Assembly (NCBI RefSeq): GCF_005871185.1
Contig: NZ_SWKN01000006.1
Coordinates: 1,401,666-1,465,665, forward strand
Direction of reading: 5' to 3'
Source of the DNA: Limnobacter alexandrii
Lineage (GTDB): Bacteria > Pseudomonadota > Gammaproteobacteria > Burkholderiales > Burkholderiaceae_B
DNA length: 64,000 nucleotides
Part shown: positions 7,894 to 17,283 of the stretch, piece by piece
How positions within the stretch are numbered: position 1 is the stretch's first letter
Layout: the number at the start of each line of letters is the position of its first letter
Notes under the pieces: model-generated
The model's input: the letters and a program-made list of their open reading frames with translations, nothing else
Databases searched by the model: none
Told to the model about the DNA's origin: nothing
Made by a program: the position numbers and the translations under genes

Positions 7894-9035
7894 GCAAGGC
7901 CTTGCTTGTCAACATCGAACAGGAAAAACCCATGTCCCTGCGCGCAAGTTTTACTTGCGAGGCGGGGCAGTTGCTGGCGTTGGTGGGGCCTTCAGGGGCG
8001 GGAAAATCATCCATTTTGCGCGTGCTGGCAGGGTTGATGAAACCGTCAACTGGCTACATTGAGGTGGGCGGGCAGCAATGGTTGAATACGCAACAAGGTA
8101 TTTTTCAAACACCCCAGCAACGCCGGGTAGGTCTGGTGTTTCAAAACTATGCCCTGATGCCACATTTGAGCGCAGCGGCCAATGTGGCGCTGGCCTTGCA
8201 GCACTTGCCCAAGGGCGATCAAATTATTGAATCGGTGCAGTGGCTTAAACGCGTTCGCCTGACCGCCGATGAGGCCATGCGCAAACCAGCCCAGTTGTCG
8301 GGTGGGCAGCAGCAGCGTGTGGCTTTGGCCCGTGCCTTGGCCCGAGATCCACAGCTGTTGTTGCTGGATGAGCCTTTCTCTGCGGTGGATCAAATGAACC
8401 GGGAAGGTCTGTACCGCTTGTTGGCTGAACTGCGAGCCGATCTGAATATTCCGATTGTGCTGGTAACCCACGACTTGAACGAGGCCCGCATGTTGTGCGA
8501 CAAACTGGTGGTGCTGGACCAAGGGCAGGTCTTGCAAGAAGGCCTGGCGTTTGATGTGCACCGCAGGCCGCGCAATTCCCGCGTGGCCGATTTGGTGGGC
8601 ATTCAAAACCGGTTTCAGGGTGCCTGGCTTGGGCCTTCGGATCAGCCTGGCTTTGGCAATTTGCAATGGACCCGCGCACTGGATACCCAGCAAGCAACAC
8701 CTTCCAACAGTTTTCAGCTTCGGGTGAAAGACAAGGGAAAAATTCCAGCGGGTTTTCCGGTGAATTGGGTTGTGCATGCTGATGGCCTTGCACTCAAGCC
8801 AGCTGCCTACAATTTGAGGCGCGAAGGCTTTGTGATTTTGCCTGTGCATGTGCAAGCGCACCGTGACCTCGGTGAACTCAGCCTGATTGACCTGACCATG
8901 GAGGTGCCGCCATTCGAAACTTTGAAAATGGCAGTGTCGGGCGCGCAGCGTTTGGGCCTGAAGAAAGGCGAATCCTGTGTGGTGGAAATGGATTCGGGAT
9001 TAATCCACATCATGCCCAAAAAACACCGGCAGTAA
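7890..9035 (+). CDS. modC: Molybdate ABC transporter ATP-binding protein ModC
   Basis: A cytoplasmic ATPase of about 381 residues. I start it at ATG 7890, which overlaps the modB stop as ATGA; the frame is open slightly upstream, but this start fits the family. Walker A is GPSGAGKSS, the ABC signature is LSGGQQQRV, Walker B is LLLLDEPFSAVD, and the H-loop is VLVTHD. The last third (from about residue 235) is the TOBE-like molybdate-sensing domain expected in ModC, with VPPFETLKMAV near the end. No hairpin terminator is obvious after the stop. Confidence 0.92.
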   Translation: MSKALLVNIEQEKPMSLRASFTCEAGQLLALVGPSGAGKSSILRVLAGLMKPSTGYIEVGGQQWLNTQQGIFQTPQQRRVGLVFQNYALMPHLSAAANVALALQHLPKGDQIIESVQWLKRVRLTADEAMRKPAQLSGGQQQRVALARALARDPQLLLLDEPFSAVDQMNREGLYRLLAELRADLNIPIVLVTHDLNEARMLCDKLVVLDQGQVLQEGLAFDVHRRPRNSRVADLVGIQNRFQGAWLGPSDQPGFGNLQWTRALDTQQATPSNSFQLRVKDKGKIPAGFPVNWVVHADGLALKPAAYNLRREGFVILPVHVQAHRDLGELSLIDLTMEVPPFETLKMAVSGAQRLGLKKGESCVVEMDSGLIHIMPKKHRQ

Positions 9036-9155
9036 AAAGCGCAAGAGTTGTTAGGTAAAGTATGTTAATAAGTAAGTAACTGATTTACAAGGTGAATCTG
9101 AAAGTGTTGGCTTGAAGTATGAAGGTTTGGAGACAATTCAAACTTACAAGAAAAC

Positions 9156-11744
9156 ATGAGCAAAACACGACACACCGCACTGGCGTTCAGCACGCTGGCC
9201 TTGCTTTTGGCGGGCTGTTTGGGCGGGAACGATTCCACCACCTTGGCGGGGGGCGATGGCCCCACGATAACCAACCCCAATGAAGAAACGCCGGTCGAGC
9301 TGGAGCCCGGTGATGGCATTCGTGTTTTGTCCAATCGTGCCGACCTGATCAGCGATGGCAATGCTCTGGTTGAAATCACTGCAGAAGACCCGGCCAACCT
9401 GCAAAATGTGAAAGTGATGCTGGGCACGGTCGATGTCAGTGATCAGTTTGCCCTGCGAGAAAATGGCCGTTACATGGGCCGTATTCAGGGCTTGGCCCTG
9501 GGTGAAAACCGCCTCATGGCGGTGTTGAAAAACACGGGCCGCATTGTAAGCACCATCACCAACCATCCGAACGGCGGGCCGGTGTTTTCCGGACCGCAAT
9601 TGCAACCCTGGACGTGTACCAACGAAGGCGCAGTGGATGCCCAATGTAACCAGCCTGCCGTGTTCAGTTTTTCATATGTGCCTGCCAACAAGTTGCAGCA
9701 TGTGTTGACCAATTCGAATTTCCAGGAACAGGAATTTGCGCCCACCTTCCTGCCCTACGATCCGGAGAATCCGCCACCGGCCAGTGAAATTGCAATGACT
9801 ACGACCGACCACGGCGTGACTGTGCCTTTCATCATTCGCACCGAGCGGGGCGTACAAAACCGCGACCGCTACCAAATTCGCACGCTGTTTAACCCGGCCG
9901 AGGACTGGCAACCCTGGAAGCCCCAAGCGCAGTGGAACGGCAAAGTGCTGGTTCACCATGGCGGTAATGTGGGCGTAAGCTATGCGCCTGGCAACCCGCC
10001 CAATGGCGATATTTCCGGTACAGCCCCTGATGGCGCGGAGTTTTTGCTGGGTGACAGCATCACCGTGGCTTTGGGGCGCGGGTTTATTGCCACCTCCACT
10101 GCCATGGCCAATTTGGGTCACAACGTGAATTTGGTGACCGCCGCTGAATCACTGATGATGGTGAAAGAACGGATTGTTGAGCAATATGGCGAAATTCGTT
10201 ACACCATGGGCACCGGTTGCTCGGGTGGGGCCATTGCCCAGCAGCACATTGCCAATGCCTACCCTGGTATTTACCAAGGCATTATCGTGCAGTGTTCATA
10301 TCCCGATGTGTGGACTACAGCCACCCAGTTCGCCGATTACAACCTGTTGAATTCTTATTTTGGCAATCGTTATCCCGGTGTGAACGAAGCTGAAAATTCT
10401 CGCCAGTTTCCGCAGTTTGCGACCAACTTCTTGCCTTATGTGCAGTGGAGTGCGGTGTATGGCCATTTGCCGGTTAACCCGGTGCTGTCAGACAACGCTT
10501 TCTTTCCCAAGGCCTACCCTTATGCACAAAATTGCCGTGGCTTGAATGGCGCAGCCATGCCTTACGACCCGGTGAATAACCCGGGTGGTTTGCGCTGTGG
10601 TTTGATCGATTACATGAGCACCCAGTTTGGCTTTAGAACGCCTGATGTGTGGAGCGAGAACGAGAAAAAAATCGGGCGCGGATTCGGTGGTATTCCACTG
10701 GACAACGTGGGTGTGCAGTATGGCCTGGGTGCTTTGAAGCAAGGCACCATCACTGCAGATCAGTTTCTGGATTTGAACCGCAACATAGGCGGTTTCGATG
10801 TGGACATTCAACGTGTGGCCAACCGCACTGTGGCCGACCCCTTGGCTTTGGCCAACTCATACAAAACTGGTGCAGTGAATACCGCTGAACATTTGAGCAA
10901 TATTCCAATTATCGATTTGCGCGGTCCCGACCCCGGCATTGCGCACGACGCTTTTCACAGTTGGCAAATGCGCGCCCGTTTGAATGCCACGCAGGGCCAC
11001 TTCGACAACCATGTGATCTGGTTTGGTCAATTGGTGTTGGCAGGCGATTCAACATACAGCACCGAAGCTTTGTTGGTGATGGACCGCTGGCTAAGCCAGA
11101 TTGAGGCCGATGACAGCAACAAGCCTTTGCCCGAAAAAGTAGTGGCCAACAAGCCAGCGGCTGCGCGTGACAAATGTTTGTCGGCTCAAAGTATTTATGC
11201 CGACGACGGCCCCTTTGTACCCCTAAGCGGCAATCTGTTTTTCCCAGAGCCAATTCTACCCATGGCCAATTCCAGCAGCATTCCAAAGCCACCACCCGAG
11301 GCGGGTCAAATTTTTGATCAGTTGAGCAATCAGGTGTGCGGGCTGGATTTCTCCGCTTTTGATCCCACAGGCATGTCGGCTCAACTGACCGGCCCAATTG
11401 CCGAGTTGCAACACGTGTTGGTACAAACCCGTTTCGGCACCCCTCGCACGGTGGCGGGCGATGACATTCGCACACTGGCCAACAAATGTGTGTTGAAACC
11501 TGTTGATGCGGCAGATTATGCGGGTGTGGTGCCCATGGCCGACCCGGCCGCTTTTGTGGCCCAGGTGAAGGAAATTTTCCCGCAAGGCGTGTGCGACTAC
11601 ACCAAGCCGGGCGTGGGCACGCAGCCCACACAAACCTGGCTGCGTTACGGCACAGCCACTGAAAAGATCATTGGTGGTGTGCCCTTGCCCGCGAGGCCTG
11701 CGAACTCGGGGCAGGGATGGGCTTCACCCGCATTTCGTAGTTAA
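9156..11744 (+). CDS. DUF6351 family lipoprotein, tannase/esterase-like
   Basis: A large (862-residue) exported lipoprotein. The lipobox LLLAGC lies at residues 16-21, so the protein should be anchored to a membrane. After a Thr/Asn-rich spacer comes the domain beginning GIRVLSNRADLISDGNALVEI, which I recognise as DUF6351. A serine-hydrolase-like elbow, TGCSGGA (Cys355-Ser356), lies in the middle. The fold is probably alpha/beta hydrolase, related to bacterial tannase/feruloyl-esterase and PHB-depolymerase-like proteins. Substrate unknown. It stands alone between modC and an intrinsic terminator and is probably monocistronic. Confidence 0.7.
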   Translation: MSKTRHTALAFSTLALLLAGCLGGNDSTTLAGGDGPTITNPNEETPVELEPGDGIRVLSNRADLISDGNALVEITAEDPANLQNVKVMLGTVDVSDQFALRENGRYMGRIQGLALGENRLMAVLKNTGRIVSTITNHPNGGPVFSGPQLQPWTCTNEGAVDAQCNQPAVFSFSYVPANKLQHVLTNSNFQEQEFAPTFLPYDPENPPPASEIAMTTTDHGVTVPFIIRTERGVQNRDRYQIRTLFNPAEDWQPWKPQAQWNGKVLVHHGGNVGVSYAPGNPPNGDISGTAPDGAEFLLGDSITVALGRGFIATSTAMANLGHNVNLVTAAESLMMVKERIVEQYGEIRYTMGTGCSGGAIAQQHIANAYPGIYQGIIVQCSYPDVWTTATQFADYNLLNSYFGNRYPGVNEAENSRQFPQFATNFLPYVQWSAVYGHLPVNPVLSDNAFFPKAYPYAQNCRGLNGAAMPYDPVNNPGGLRCGLIDYMSTQFGFRTPDVWSENEKKIGRGFGGIPLDNVGVQYGLGALKQGTITADQFLDLNRNIGGFDVDIQRVANRTVADPLALANSYKTGAVNTAEHLSNIPIIDLRGPDPGIAHDAFHSWQMRARLNATQGHFDNHVIWFGQLVLAGDSTYSTEALLVMDRWLSQIEADDSNKPLPEKVVANKPAAARDKCLSAQSIYADDGPFVPLSGNLFFPEPILPMANSSSIPKPPPEAGQIFDQLSNQVCGLDFSAFDPTGMSAQLTGPIAELQHVLVQTRFGTPRTVAGDDIRTLANKCVLKPVDAADYAGVVPMADPAAFVAQVKEIFPQGVCDYTKPGVGTQPTQTWLRYGTATEKIIGGVPLPARPANSGQGWASPAFRS

Positions 11745-11798
11745 AGTTTTCGATTGTTAACTAATTCAAAAGATAAATTTATCAATTGAAAGAGAAGA

Positions 11799-11836
11799 GG
11801 GGACTTTACCGCTGTACTGTCCCCTTGTTTTTATTT
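11799..11836 (+). terminator. Intrinsic terminator after the DUF6351 gene
   Basis: GGGGAC at 11799-11804 pairs with GTCCCC at 11819-11824, extended by flanking A-U pairs and followed by TTGTTTTTATTT. Confidence 0.7.
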
Positions 11837-11884
11837 CGACACTGGCACACTGGGCAGTAATCAATACATTAAAACTGCTCCATC

Positions 11885-13453
11885 TTGAACTTCGAACAAA
11901 TCACCCCTGATGTACTGGAGCACAGCCCCGTTGGTTTGATGCAGATTGATCACCTCGGGAAGATCCTTTCACTCAATGCGTTCTGTGCAGACCTGTTTGG
12001 TTATACAGCGAGTGAACTCCACAGCCAGAATTTCGAGTTACTGCTGCCAGCCCATTTGCGTGCAGCTCATTCCGAACTATTTAAAGGTTTTCTACAGTCC
12101 TCCCACGGTCGAATGATGGGTCAGGGAACCGGGCAAAAATACTTCCCAGCCTGTCGCAAATCTGGCGAAGAAATCATGGTTCAGATCGGTTTGAATGTAA
12201 ACCGAGAAGGCCCCTGGCCAGTGGTTACTTTGGCCATTGCCGATGTGACTGAAAAAGCAAGGCTTCTTGCTGAGTTGAAACATGGCAACGAGCGCCTGCG
12301 GCACAAAACAAAAGAGTTGATGCAGGTGATCCGCCAGCAGAACCACTTTCTGAACGTGGTCAGCCATGAACTGCGCACCCCTTTGAACAATTCTCTTGAA
12401 ATGCTGAATCAGCTTTCCGCAACGCAACTGGACGAAGACCAGGCCGAGCTTTTTCAGGATCTTGACAAGGCTAATATTGACGTTACCCGCAGCGTACGGA
12501 TGCTGATGGATTACGCCGACAGCATGTTGGGTGATTTGCAATTGGACGATGAAGAATTCGATTTGCGGGCCCTGTGGCTTGATCGATTGCGTTTGGTACA
12601 GCGTGCCCACCCTGGGCAAATTCATTTGCTTCAGACGGTGGAGCAATTTGAGTTTGATCCTATTGTGTTGGGCGACAAAGTCAGGATAGGTCGAATGATG
12701 CATGGTTTGATCGACAACGCCATGAAGTTCTCTGACGCCAACCGCATTCAGGTCGAAATCGCATTTCACTCCCAACCTGAACCAGGCTTTCATTTTCAGG
12801 TGCGCGACAACGGCATTGGCATGGCTTCCGGGCTGATTGATTCCCTCGGTACACCTTTTGCGAACCAGTCGGAACGCCGCACCCGTGGTGGCGGCGGCAT
12901 GGGAGTCGGTTTTTACCTCACGCACAAGTATCTGGAAATGATGAACGGCCGGTTTCAGATACAAAGTGAGCTGGGCAATGGCACCTGTGCCGGTTTTCAG
13001 ATTCCGCTCAAGCTGGTGGGGCGAGCCACCGCCCAGTCGATTGCTGCACACAACCCTGAAAGCGATTTGCCTTTGAACAATTTGAAGTTGTTGTTGGTTG
13101 AGGACGACCCCACTGTGGCGAAGATCAATGCCATTCGCCTGCGTAAACTGGGCGCCCAGGTGGTGGTGGCCGGCAATGGCAAGGTTGCGGTGGACATGCT
13201 TCAAGACAAAAGTGTCAATGTGGCGGCCATTTTGATGGACCTGCACATGCCGGTGATGGATGGTTTCAGTGCCACACGTCACATTCGTGACATGGTGGAA
13301 TATGTTAAAACTCCCATCGTGGCTGTAACCGCAGGCTCGCGTTTGGCTGAATATGCCCGGGCCATGGCCGCAGGAATTGATGCCTTTTATTCCAAGCCAT
13401 TCGAGCCCAATGTGCTGGTTCAGTACTTTAAGGCGCGCGGTGTAATTCGCTAG
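11885..13453 (+). CDS. Hybrid sensor histidine kinase with PAS and receiver domains
   Basis: A 522-residue soluble hybrid kinase with no transmembrane segment. Order: PAS domain (about 5-120), short coiled coil (125-150), HisKA with phospho-accepting His161 in VVSHELRTPLNN, HATPase with Asn278 and DNGIGM (308-313) plus a Gly-rich GGGGMGVGF lid, and a C-terminal receiver (400-515) with acidic pair EDD, phospho-accepting Asp452 in MDLHMP and Lys504. The start appears to be TTG 11885, because a stop codon lies just upstream in frame and the PAS domain needs the first residues. No Shine-Dalgarno is clear. The output partner is not adjacent, so this is an orphan phosphorelay protein with an unknown cytosolic signal. 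Confidence 0.85.
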   Translation: MNFEQITPDVLEHSPVGLMQIDHLGKILSLNAFCADLFGYTASELHSQNFELLLPAHLRAAHSELFKGFLQSSHGRMMGQGTGQKYFPACRKSGEEIMVQIGLNVNREGPWPVVTLAIADVTEKARLLAELKHGNERLRHKTKELMQVIRQQNHFLNVVSHELRTPLNNSLEMLNQLSATQLDEDQAELFQDLDKANIDVTRSVRMLMDYADSMLGDLQLDDEEFDLRALWLDRLRLVQRAHPGQIHLLQTVEQFEFDPIVLGDKVRIGRMMHGLIDNAMKFSDANRIQVEIAFHSQPEPGFHFQVRDNGIGMASGLIDSLGTPFANQSERRTRGGGGMGVGFYLTHKYLEMMNGRFQIQSELGNGTCAGFQIPLKLVGRATAQSIAAHNPESDLPLNNLKLLLVEDDPTVAKINAIRLRKLGAQVVVAGNGKVAVDMLQDKSVNVAAILMDLHMPVMDGFSATRHIRDMVEYVKTPIVAVTAGSRLAEYARAMAAGIDAFYSKPFEPNVLVQYFKARGVIR

Positions 13454-13495
13454 TACAATGTAATTTTATTACCTCGGGTGATGTCCCTTGTGTTC

Positions 13496-14350
13496 ATGAA
13501 TTTACTTGATCGAATCCGAATGGCGCTGGATCAGTTTTCCAGTGCCGAGCATGCTGTTGCAACGCTGGTGTTGAAAGATCCCAGTGGTTTTCAAAAAATG
13601 CCGGTGACCGAGTTGGCCAAACGAGCAGGGGTCAGCAGCCCTTCGGTGGTGCGTTTTTGCAGAACGCTGGGTTATGAAGGTTTGAGTGATTTCAAACTGA
13701 AACTGGCTGCCAGCATGACCGAAGGTGTGCCCTTTGTTCACCAAACGGTACAGGCCAGTGACACTGGCGAAACACTGATTCAAAAAGTACTCGACAACGC
13801 CATTCATACACTGCGCACATTTCGAAATACAGCACCAGCCAAACCAATCGACAAAGCTGCCCAGCTTTTGGCGAAAACCATTGCCAAAAAAGGTCGACTG
13901 GTTTTCTACGGTGTGGGCAATTCCGGCTTCGTGGCCTTGGATGCCGAGCACAAGTTTTTCCGCATGGGCTGCACCGCGCATGCTTATTCAGATGGGCATT
14001 TGCAGATCATGGCGGCGTCGATGTTGAACAAGGGCGATTGCCTCATCATCATTTCAAATTCAGGCCGTAGCCAGGACTTGCTCGACGCGACCCAAATTGC
14101 ACGTTCAGCTGGCGCAAACACCCTTGCGATCACAGCGTCGGGCTCGCCATTGGCACAAGCGGTACAGGTGCATATTCCGGCTGACCATGGTGAGTACTAC
14201 GAGCAATACAGCCCCATGGTGTCGCGCCTGTTGCATCTTTGTATCGTGGATATTCTGGCCACGCAGGTGGCTATTCAATTGGGCGACTCAGTTCAGAAAA
14301 ACATGGCGCGATTGAAGAAGAACCTGATTGAAAGCCGTTACACCAAGTGA
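13496..14350 (+). CDS. MurR/RpiR (HexR-like) transcriptional regulator with SIS domain
   Basis: A sugar-phosphate-responsive regulator of about 284 residues. The N-terminal RpiR HTH runs from NLLDRIRMAL to about residue 80, with the recognition segment AGVSSPSVVRFCRTLG. The C-terminal SIS domain (about 125-265) has the phosphosugar motifs YGVGNSGFVA and IISNSGRSQD. The frame also allows starts at 13478 or 13481; ATG 13496 fits the family length best. HexR proteins control Entner-Doudoroff and glucose-6-phosphate genes. Convergent genes here encode a lactonase-like protein and glucose-6-phosphate isomerase, which supports a central-sugar role. Its end overlaps the convergent SMP-30 gene by 13 bases. 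Confidence 0.85.
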   Translation: MNLLDRIRMALDQFSSAEHAVATLVLKDPSGFQKMPVTELAKRAGVSSPSVVRFCRTLGYEGLSDFKLKLAASMTEGVPFVHQTVQASDTGETLIQKVLDNAIHTLRTFRNTAPAKPIDKAAQLLAKTIAKKGRLVFYGVGNSGFVALDAEHKFFRMGCTAHAYSDGHLQIMAASMLNKGDCLIIISNSGRSQDLLDATQIARSAGANTLAITASGSPLAQAVQVHIPADHGEYYEQYSPMVSRLLHLCIVDILATQVAIQLGDSVQKNMARLKKNLIESRYTK

Positions 14351-15222
14351 GTGGCGTTGGCGAAATTTTCCGCCAAAGCTTTGAAGCCTGTTTCGCAAGC
14401 GACAAGGCTGACGTTCTCAAACCCCGGTTTGTTGGGAAACCTCTCGTCGGCCTGTGCCGAGCACACCAACAGCACATTGCCTTGTGCGCCGCCAAAACAG
14501 GGCATGGTGGGTTTGGCCAGTGGCAATTCAATGCTTTCAATGAATTCACCGCGCTCACTGAAGCGCTCCAGGCGGTAGCCCTCGAGAATGGCAACCCAAT
14601 AGCTGCCGTCGGCAGAAAAGCAGGCACCATCCGGCCGTGCCGTACCTTCTGTGTATTGCTTGATCAATTGTTGATTGCTTAACTCACCGGTCTTGACCGA
14701 GTAGTCAAATCGCCAAATGCATTTGTGTCGGGTGTCGCTTAGAAAAGCCGAATTGCCCCTGGGTGAAAATGCAAGGCCGTTGCCCACTATCAGGTCAGCA
14801 ATTTTCAGTTCAGCCTTTCCTGACTCAATGCAATACAGCGCAGCGCTTGCAGGGCTGCGTGCATCGACCAGTGTCGAAATCCAGATTCTTCCCGCTGTGT
14901 CGGCCCGGCCATCGTTGAAGCGGTGTTTGCCCGAATCAAATGGCGCATTCAGTTGAAGTGTGCAGGTATCACCTTCAATCAGCCAACCACCTTGCCTGCC
15001 CAGTGCCACCCAAGTATTGGCTTTCGCAGTAGGCAGCACACAGCCAATTTCATCGGGAAGTTGCAGGGTGTGCAAGTTCTCTGGTTTCGGCTTGAAAATA
15101 TCGGCTTGGTTCAATCGGTACAGGGTGCGTTTGTTGATGTCCACCCAAGCCCAGCTACAGTGTGCATATCGTGGGCTTTCGGCCAGGCTGCATGCTGGCA
15201 AGGGCAGGGCTTGCCAATGCAT
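14338..15222 (-). CDS. SMP-30/gluconolactonase/LRE family protein
   Basis: A six-bladed beta-propeller lactonase of about 294 residues. Recognisable segments are LAESPRYAHCSWAWVDI at the start (the metal-binding Glu of the family in the ESP motif), FNDGRADTAGRIWIST in the middle and RPDGACFSADGSYWVAI further on, carrying the conserved Asn and Asp metal ligands. The ATG overlaps the pgi stop as TGATG, so the two genes are cotranscribed and probably translationally coupled. The enzyme likely hydrolyses a sugar lactone feeding the phosphogluconate route. There is no signal peptide, so it is cytoplasmic. Confidence 0.85.
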   Translation of the reverse strand: MHWQALPLPACSLAESPRYAHCSWAWVDINKRTLYRLNQADIFKPKPENLHTLQLPDEIGCVLPTAKANTWVALGRQGGWLIEGDTCTLQLNAPFDSGKHRFNDGRADTAGRIWISTLVDARSPASAALYCIESGKAELKIADLIVGNGLAFSPRGNSAFLSDTRHKCIWRFDYSVKTGELSNQQLIKQYTEGTARPDGACFSADGSYWVAILEGYRLERFSERGEFIESIELPLAKPTMPCFGGAQGNVLLVCSAQADERFPNKPGFENVSLVACETGFKALAENFANATHLV

Positions 15223-16769
15223 CACGGCGCAGCGTTTTTCAGAAAACGGTTAATCATGTGGGCGGTCACCGGGTTGTCTGCAGGCACATGGCCGGGCGGC
15301 ACGCTGTGCTCCAGTTGCTCGGCAATACCCTTGCCCAACTCAACACCCCACTGGTCGAAGGGGTTGATGTTTTGCATGGCGGCTAGGGCGGCGGTGCGGT
15401 GTTCCCAGAGGCACAGCAGTGCGCCCAGCGAATAGGGCGTGAGCGAATCCATGAACAACATTTGCACCGGGCGGTTGCCTGGGCACGACTTGTAATTGAA
15501 TGACGGATCGTTCATTTCTTCGGGGGAATTCAAACGCCCCACCGAGAAGGCTTCCGACTGCGCCAAAGCATGCGAGAGCAGCACCTGGTGAGATTGCACT
15601 TCATCGTGATCGGGTTGCACCACGGCAATCAATTCTACTGAGCTGGCAATTTTGCTTTGGTGAAGCATTTGAAAAAATGCATGTTGTCCGTTGGTGCCCA
15701 CATCGCCCCACAAAATTGGGCAAGCGGGTCGATCAAGCAATTCGCCTGCATTGTTCACGCCTTTGCCCAGCGATTCCATCCACAGCTGTTGAAGGTAGGG
15801 CACCAGTTGACCCAGGCGAGAATCATAAGGACTCAGCATCAGCGAAGCCACACCGTGTTCCAGGTTGTACAGGTCGCTTAACGCAAGCAGGGTGGGAATG
15901 CACTGGCTTGCTTTGCTTTCCAGCACATGGCCGTCCATCAGCGCAGCACCTTCCAGCAGTTCATTGAATACCGGGTTGCCGTGCACCATGCGCACGCCAA
16001 TTGACACAGGTCCCCACAGTGAGTAACGCCCACCCACAGTTTCGCTGAATTCAAATACCCGGTCAGCCGCTACGCCCAAAGCAATCGCTTTGTTGGGTTT
16101 GCAGGTTGCGGCCACCAAGGCTTTGGGGCGGTAGGCAGGGCCTGCGGCATCCAGCCATTTGAAAATATGCTGCGCGTTGTGCAGGGTTTCTCGGGTGGAA
16201 AAGGATTTGCTGGCAATGATCACCAGCGTTGTTTTTGGGTTCAGTGCAGCCAGCGCAGCTTTCATTTCATGAAAATCCACGTTCGCTGCAAAGCGGATTT
16301 TCAAGGCAGGTGTTTCGCCCAAATCCAGTTTGCTGAACACGTCGTTGAGCAAGCGCGGGCCCAGGTCAGAACCACCAATGCCCAGATGCAAGACGCTGTC
16401 GTAACGCACACCGTCGGGTGTGGTGTAGCGCCCGGATCGAACCTGATCCACGAAGGCTTCCATCTGCGCTTGCACTTGCCTGGTCAATGCCAGTTCATCA
16501 CGACCATTCACCACCAGCGACACTGGCAAGTGGTAGGCCTGCGCATTGCAGGCTGCACGCAAGGCCCAGTGGCCAGCAGGCCGGTTTTCGGTGCTGTTGA
16601 CCACTTCGCCGTTGAACATGCGGTGAATGAATGTGGACAAATATTGATTTGCGGGTGTTTTCTCAAAGTTCAACACATGGCTGGCGTTGTACAGTTGCCG
16701 ATCCAGATTGATGTGTATGGGGCCAACACTGCGGGATAGAAAACCGGGATTCAAGGCGGATGTATTCAT
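15222..16769 (-). CDS. pgi: Glucose-6-phosphate isomerase
   Basis: A 515-residue enzyme interconverting glucose-6-phosphate and fructose-6-phosphate. The substrate-binding regions are clear: LHLGIGGSDLGPRL, the SKSFSTRET phosphate loop, the VGGRYSLWGPVSIGV signature, and an ALMDGHV/GTNGQHAFFQMLHQ segment carrying catalytic residues. The C-terminal lysine region is FDQWGVELGK. The ATG at 16769 lies just past the terminator of the exb operon, so pgi has its own promoter. Followed by the coupled SMP-30-like gene. Confidence 0.95.
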   Translation of the reverse strand: MNTSALNPGFLSRSVGPIHINLDRQLYNASHVLNFEKTPANQYLSTFIHRMFNGEVVNSTENRPAGHWALRAACNAQAYHLPVSLVVNGRDELALTRQVQAQMEAFVDQVRSGRYTTPDGVRYDSVLHLGIGGSDLGPRLLNDVFSKLDLGETPALKIRFAANVDFHEMKAALAALNPKTTLVIIASKSFSTRETLHNAQHIFKWLDAAGPAYRPKALVAATCKPNKAIALGVAADRVFEFSETVGGRYSLWGPVSIGVRMVHGNPVFNELLEGAALMDGHVLESKASQCIPTLLALSDLYNLEHGVASLMLSPYDSRLGQLVPYLQQLWMESLGKGVNNAGELLDRPACPILWGDVGTNGQHAFFQMLHQSKIASSVELIAVVQPDHDEVQSHQVLLSHALAQSEAFSVGRLNSPEEMNDPSFNYKSCPGNRPVQMLFMDSLTPYSLGALLCLWEHRTAALAAMQNINPFDQWGVELGKGIAEQLEHSVPPGHVPADNPVTAHMINRFLKNAAP

Positions 16770-16783
16770 GAATAGGCATCAAT

Positions 16784-16815
16784 AAAAAAAGGCGCTAAAT
16801 ACAAGCTTTAGCGCC
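16784..16815 (-). terminator. Intrinsic terminator of the tonB-exbB-exbD operon
   Basis: On the minus strand GGCGCTAAA and TTTAGCGCC form a 9-bp stem around a 7-base loop, followed by TTTTTTT. Confidence 0.85.
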
Positions 16816-16866
16816 CAGTTTCGCACGACTTCAAGTCAGAGTGTTTAATGTGCCCGCAAATTTGAA

Positions 16867-17280
16867 TCAGGGCGTACTTTGGGGCTCAGTCATGAATCCC
16901 AATTTCTCAATGCCTGCACGTTGCGCAGCGGCCATCACTTGCACCACCTTTTCATACTCCACCGCCTTGTCGCCCTGAATGCGCAACTCGGGTTGTTTGT
17001 CTTGTTGGGCCACAGCCTGCAAGCGAAGCTCCAGGTTTTCGAAGGTGAGTTCTTCATCGTTCCAGTTCAAGGTGCCGTCACGCATAACACTGAGCGTAAC
17101 CACATCGGGTTTCACTTCGGTGGGTTGCTGGCTGGCCTGTGGCAAATCCACTTTCACGGAATGTGTAATCACTGGCACGGTGATGATGAAAATAATCAGC
17201 AGCACCAGCATCACGTCCACCAGGGGCGTCATGTTGATTTCGCTCATTTCCTGCTGATCGTCGTAAGAATTGAACGACAT
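16867..17280 (-). CDS. exbD: ExbD/TolR family biopolymer transport protein
   Basis: A 137-residue protein with one N-terminal transmembrane helix, preceded by the conserved EINMTPLVDVMLVLLIIF. The intramembrane Asp of PLVD is essential for proton use in the family. The rest is the periplasmic TolR-like domain. It works with ExbB to power TonB. It is separated from exbB by 3 bases and is the last gene of the tonB-exbB-exbD transcript, which ends in a terminator. Confidence 0.92.
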   Translation of the reverse strand: MSFNSYDDQQEMSEINMTPLVDVMLVLLIIFIITVPVITHSVKVDLPQASQQPTEVKPDVVTLSVMRDGTLNWNDEELTFENLELRLQAVAQQDKQPELRIQGDKAVEYEKVVQVMAAAQRAGIEKLGFMTEPQSTP

Positions 17281-17283
17281 GGC

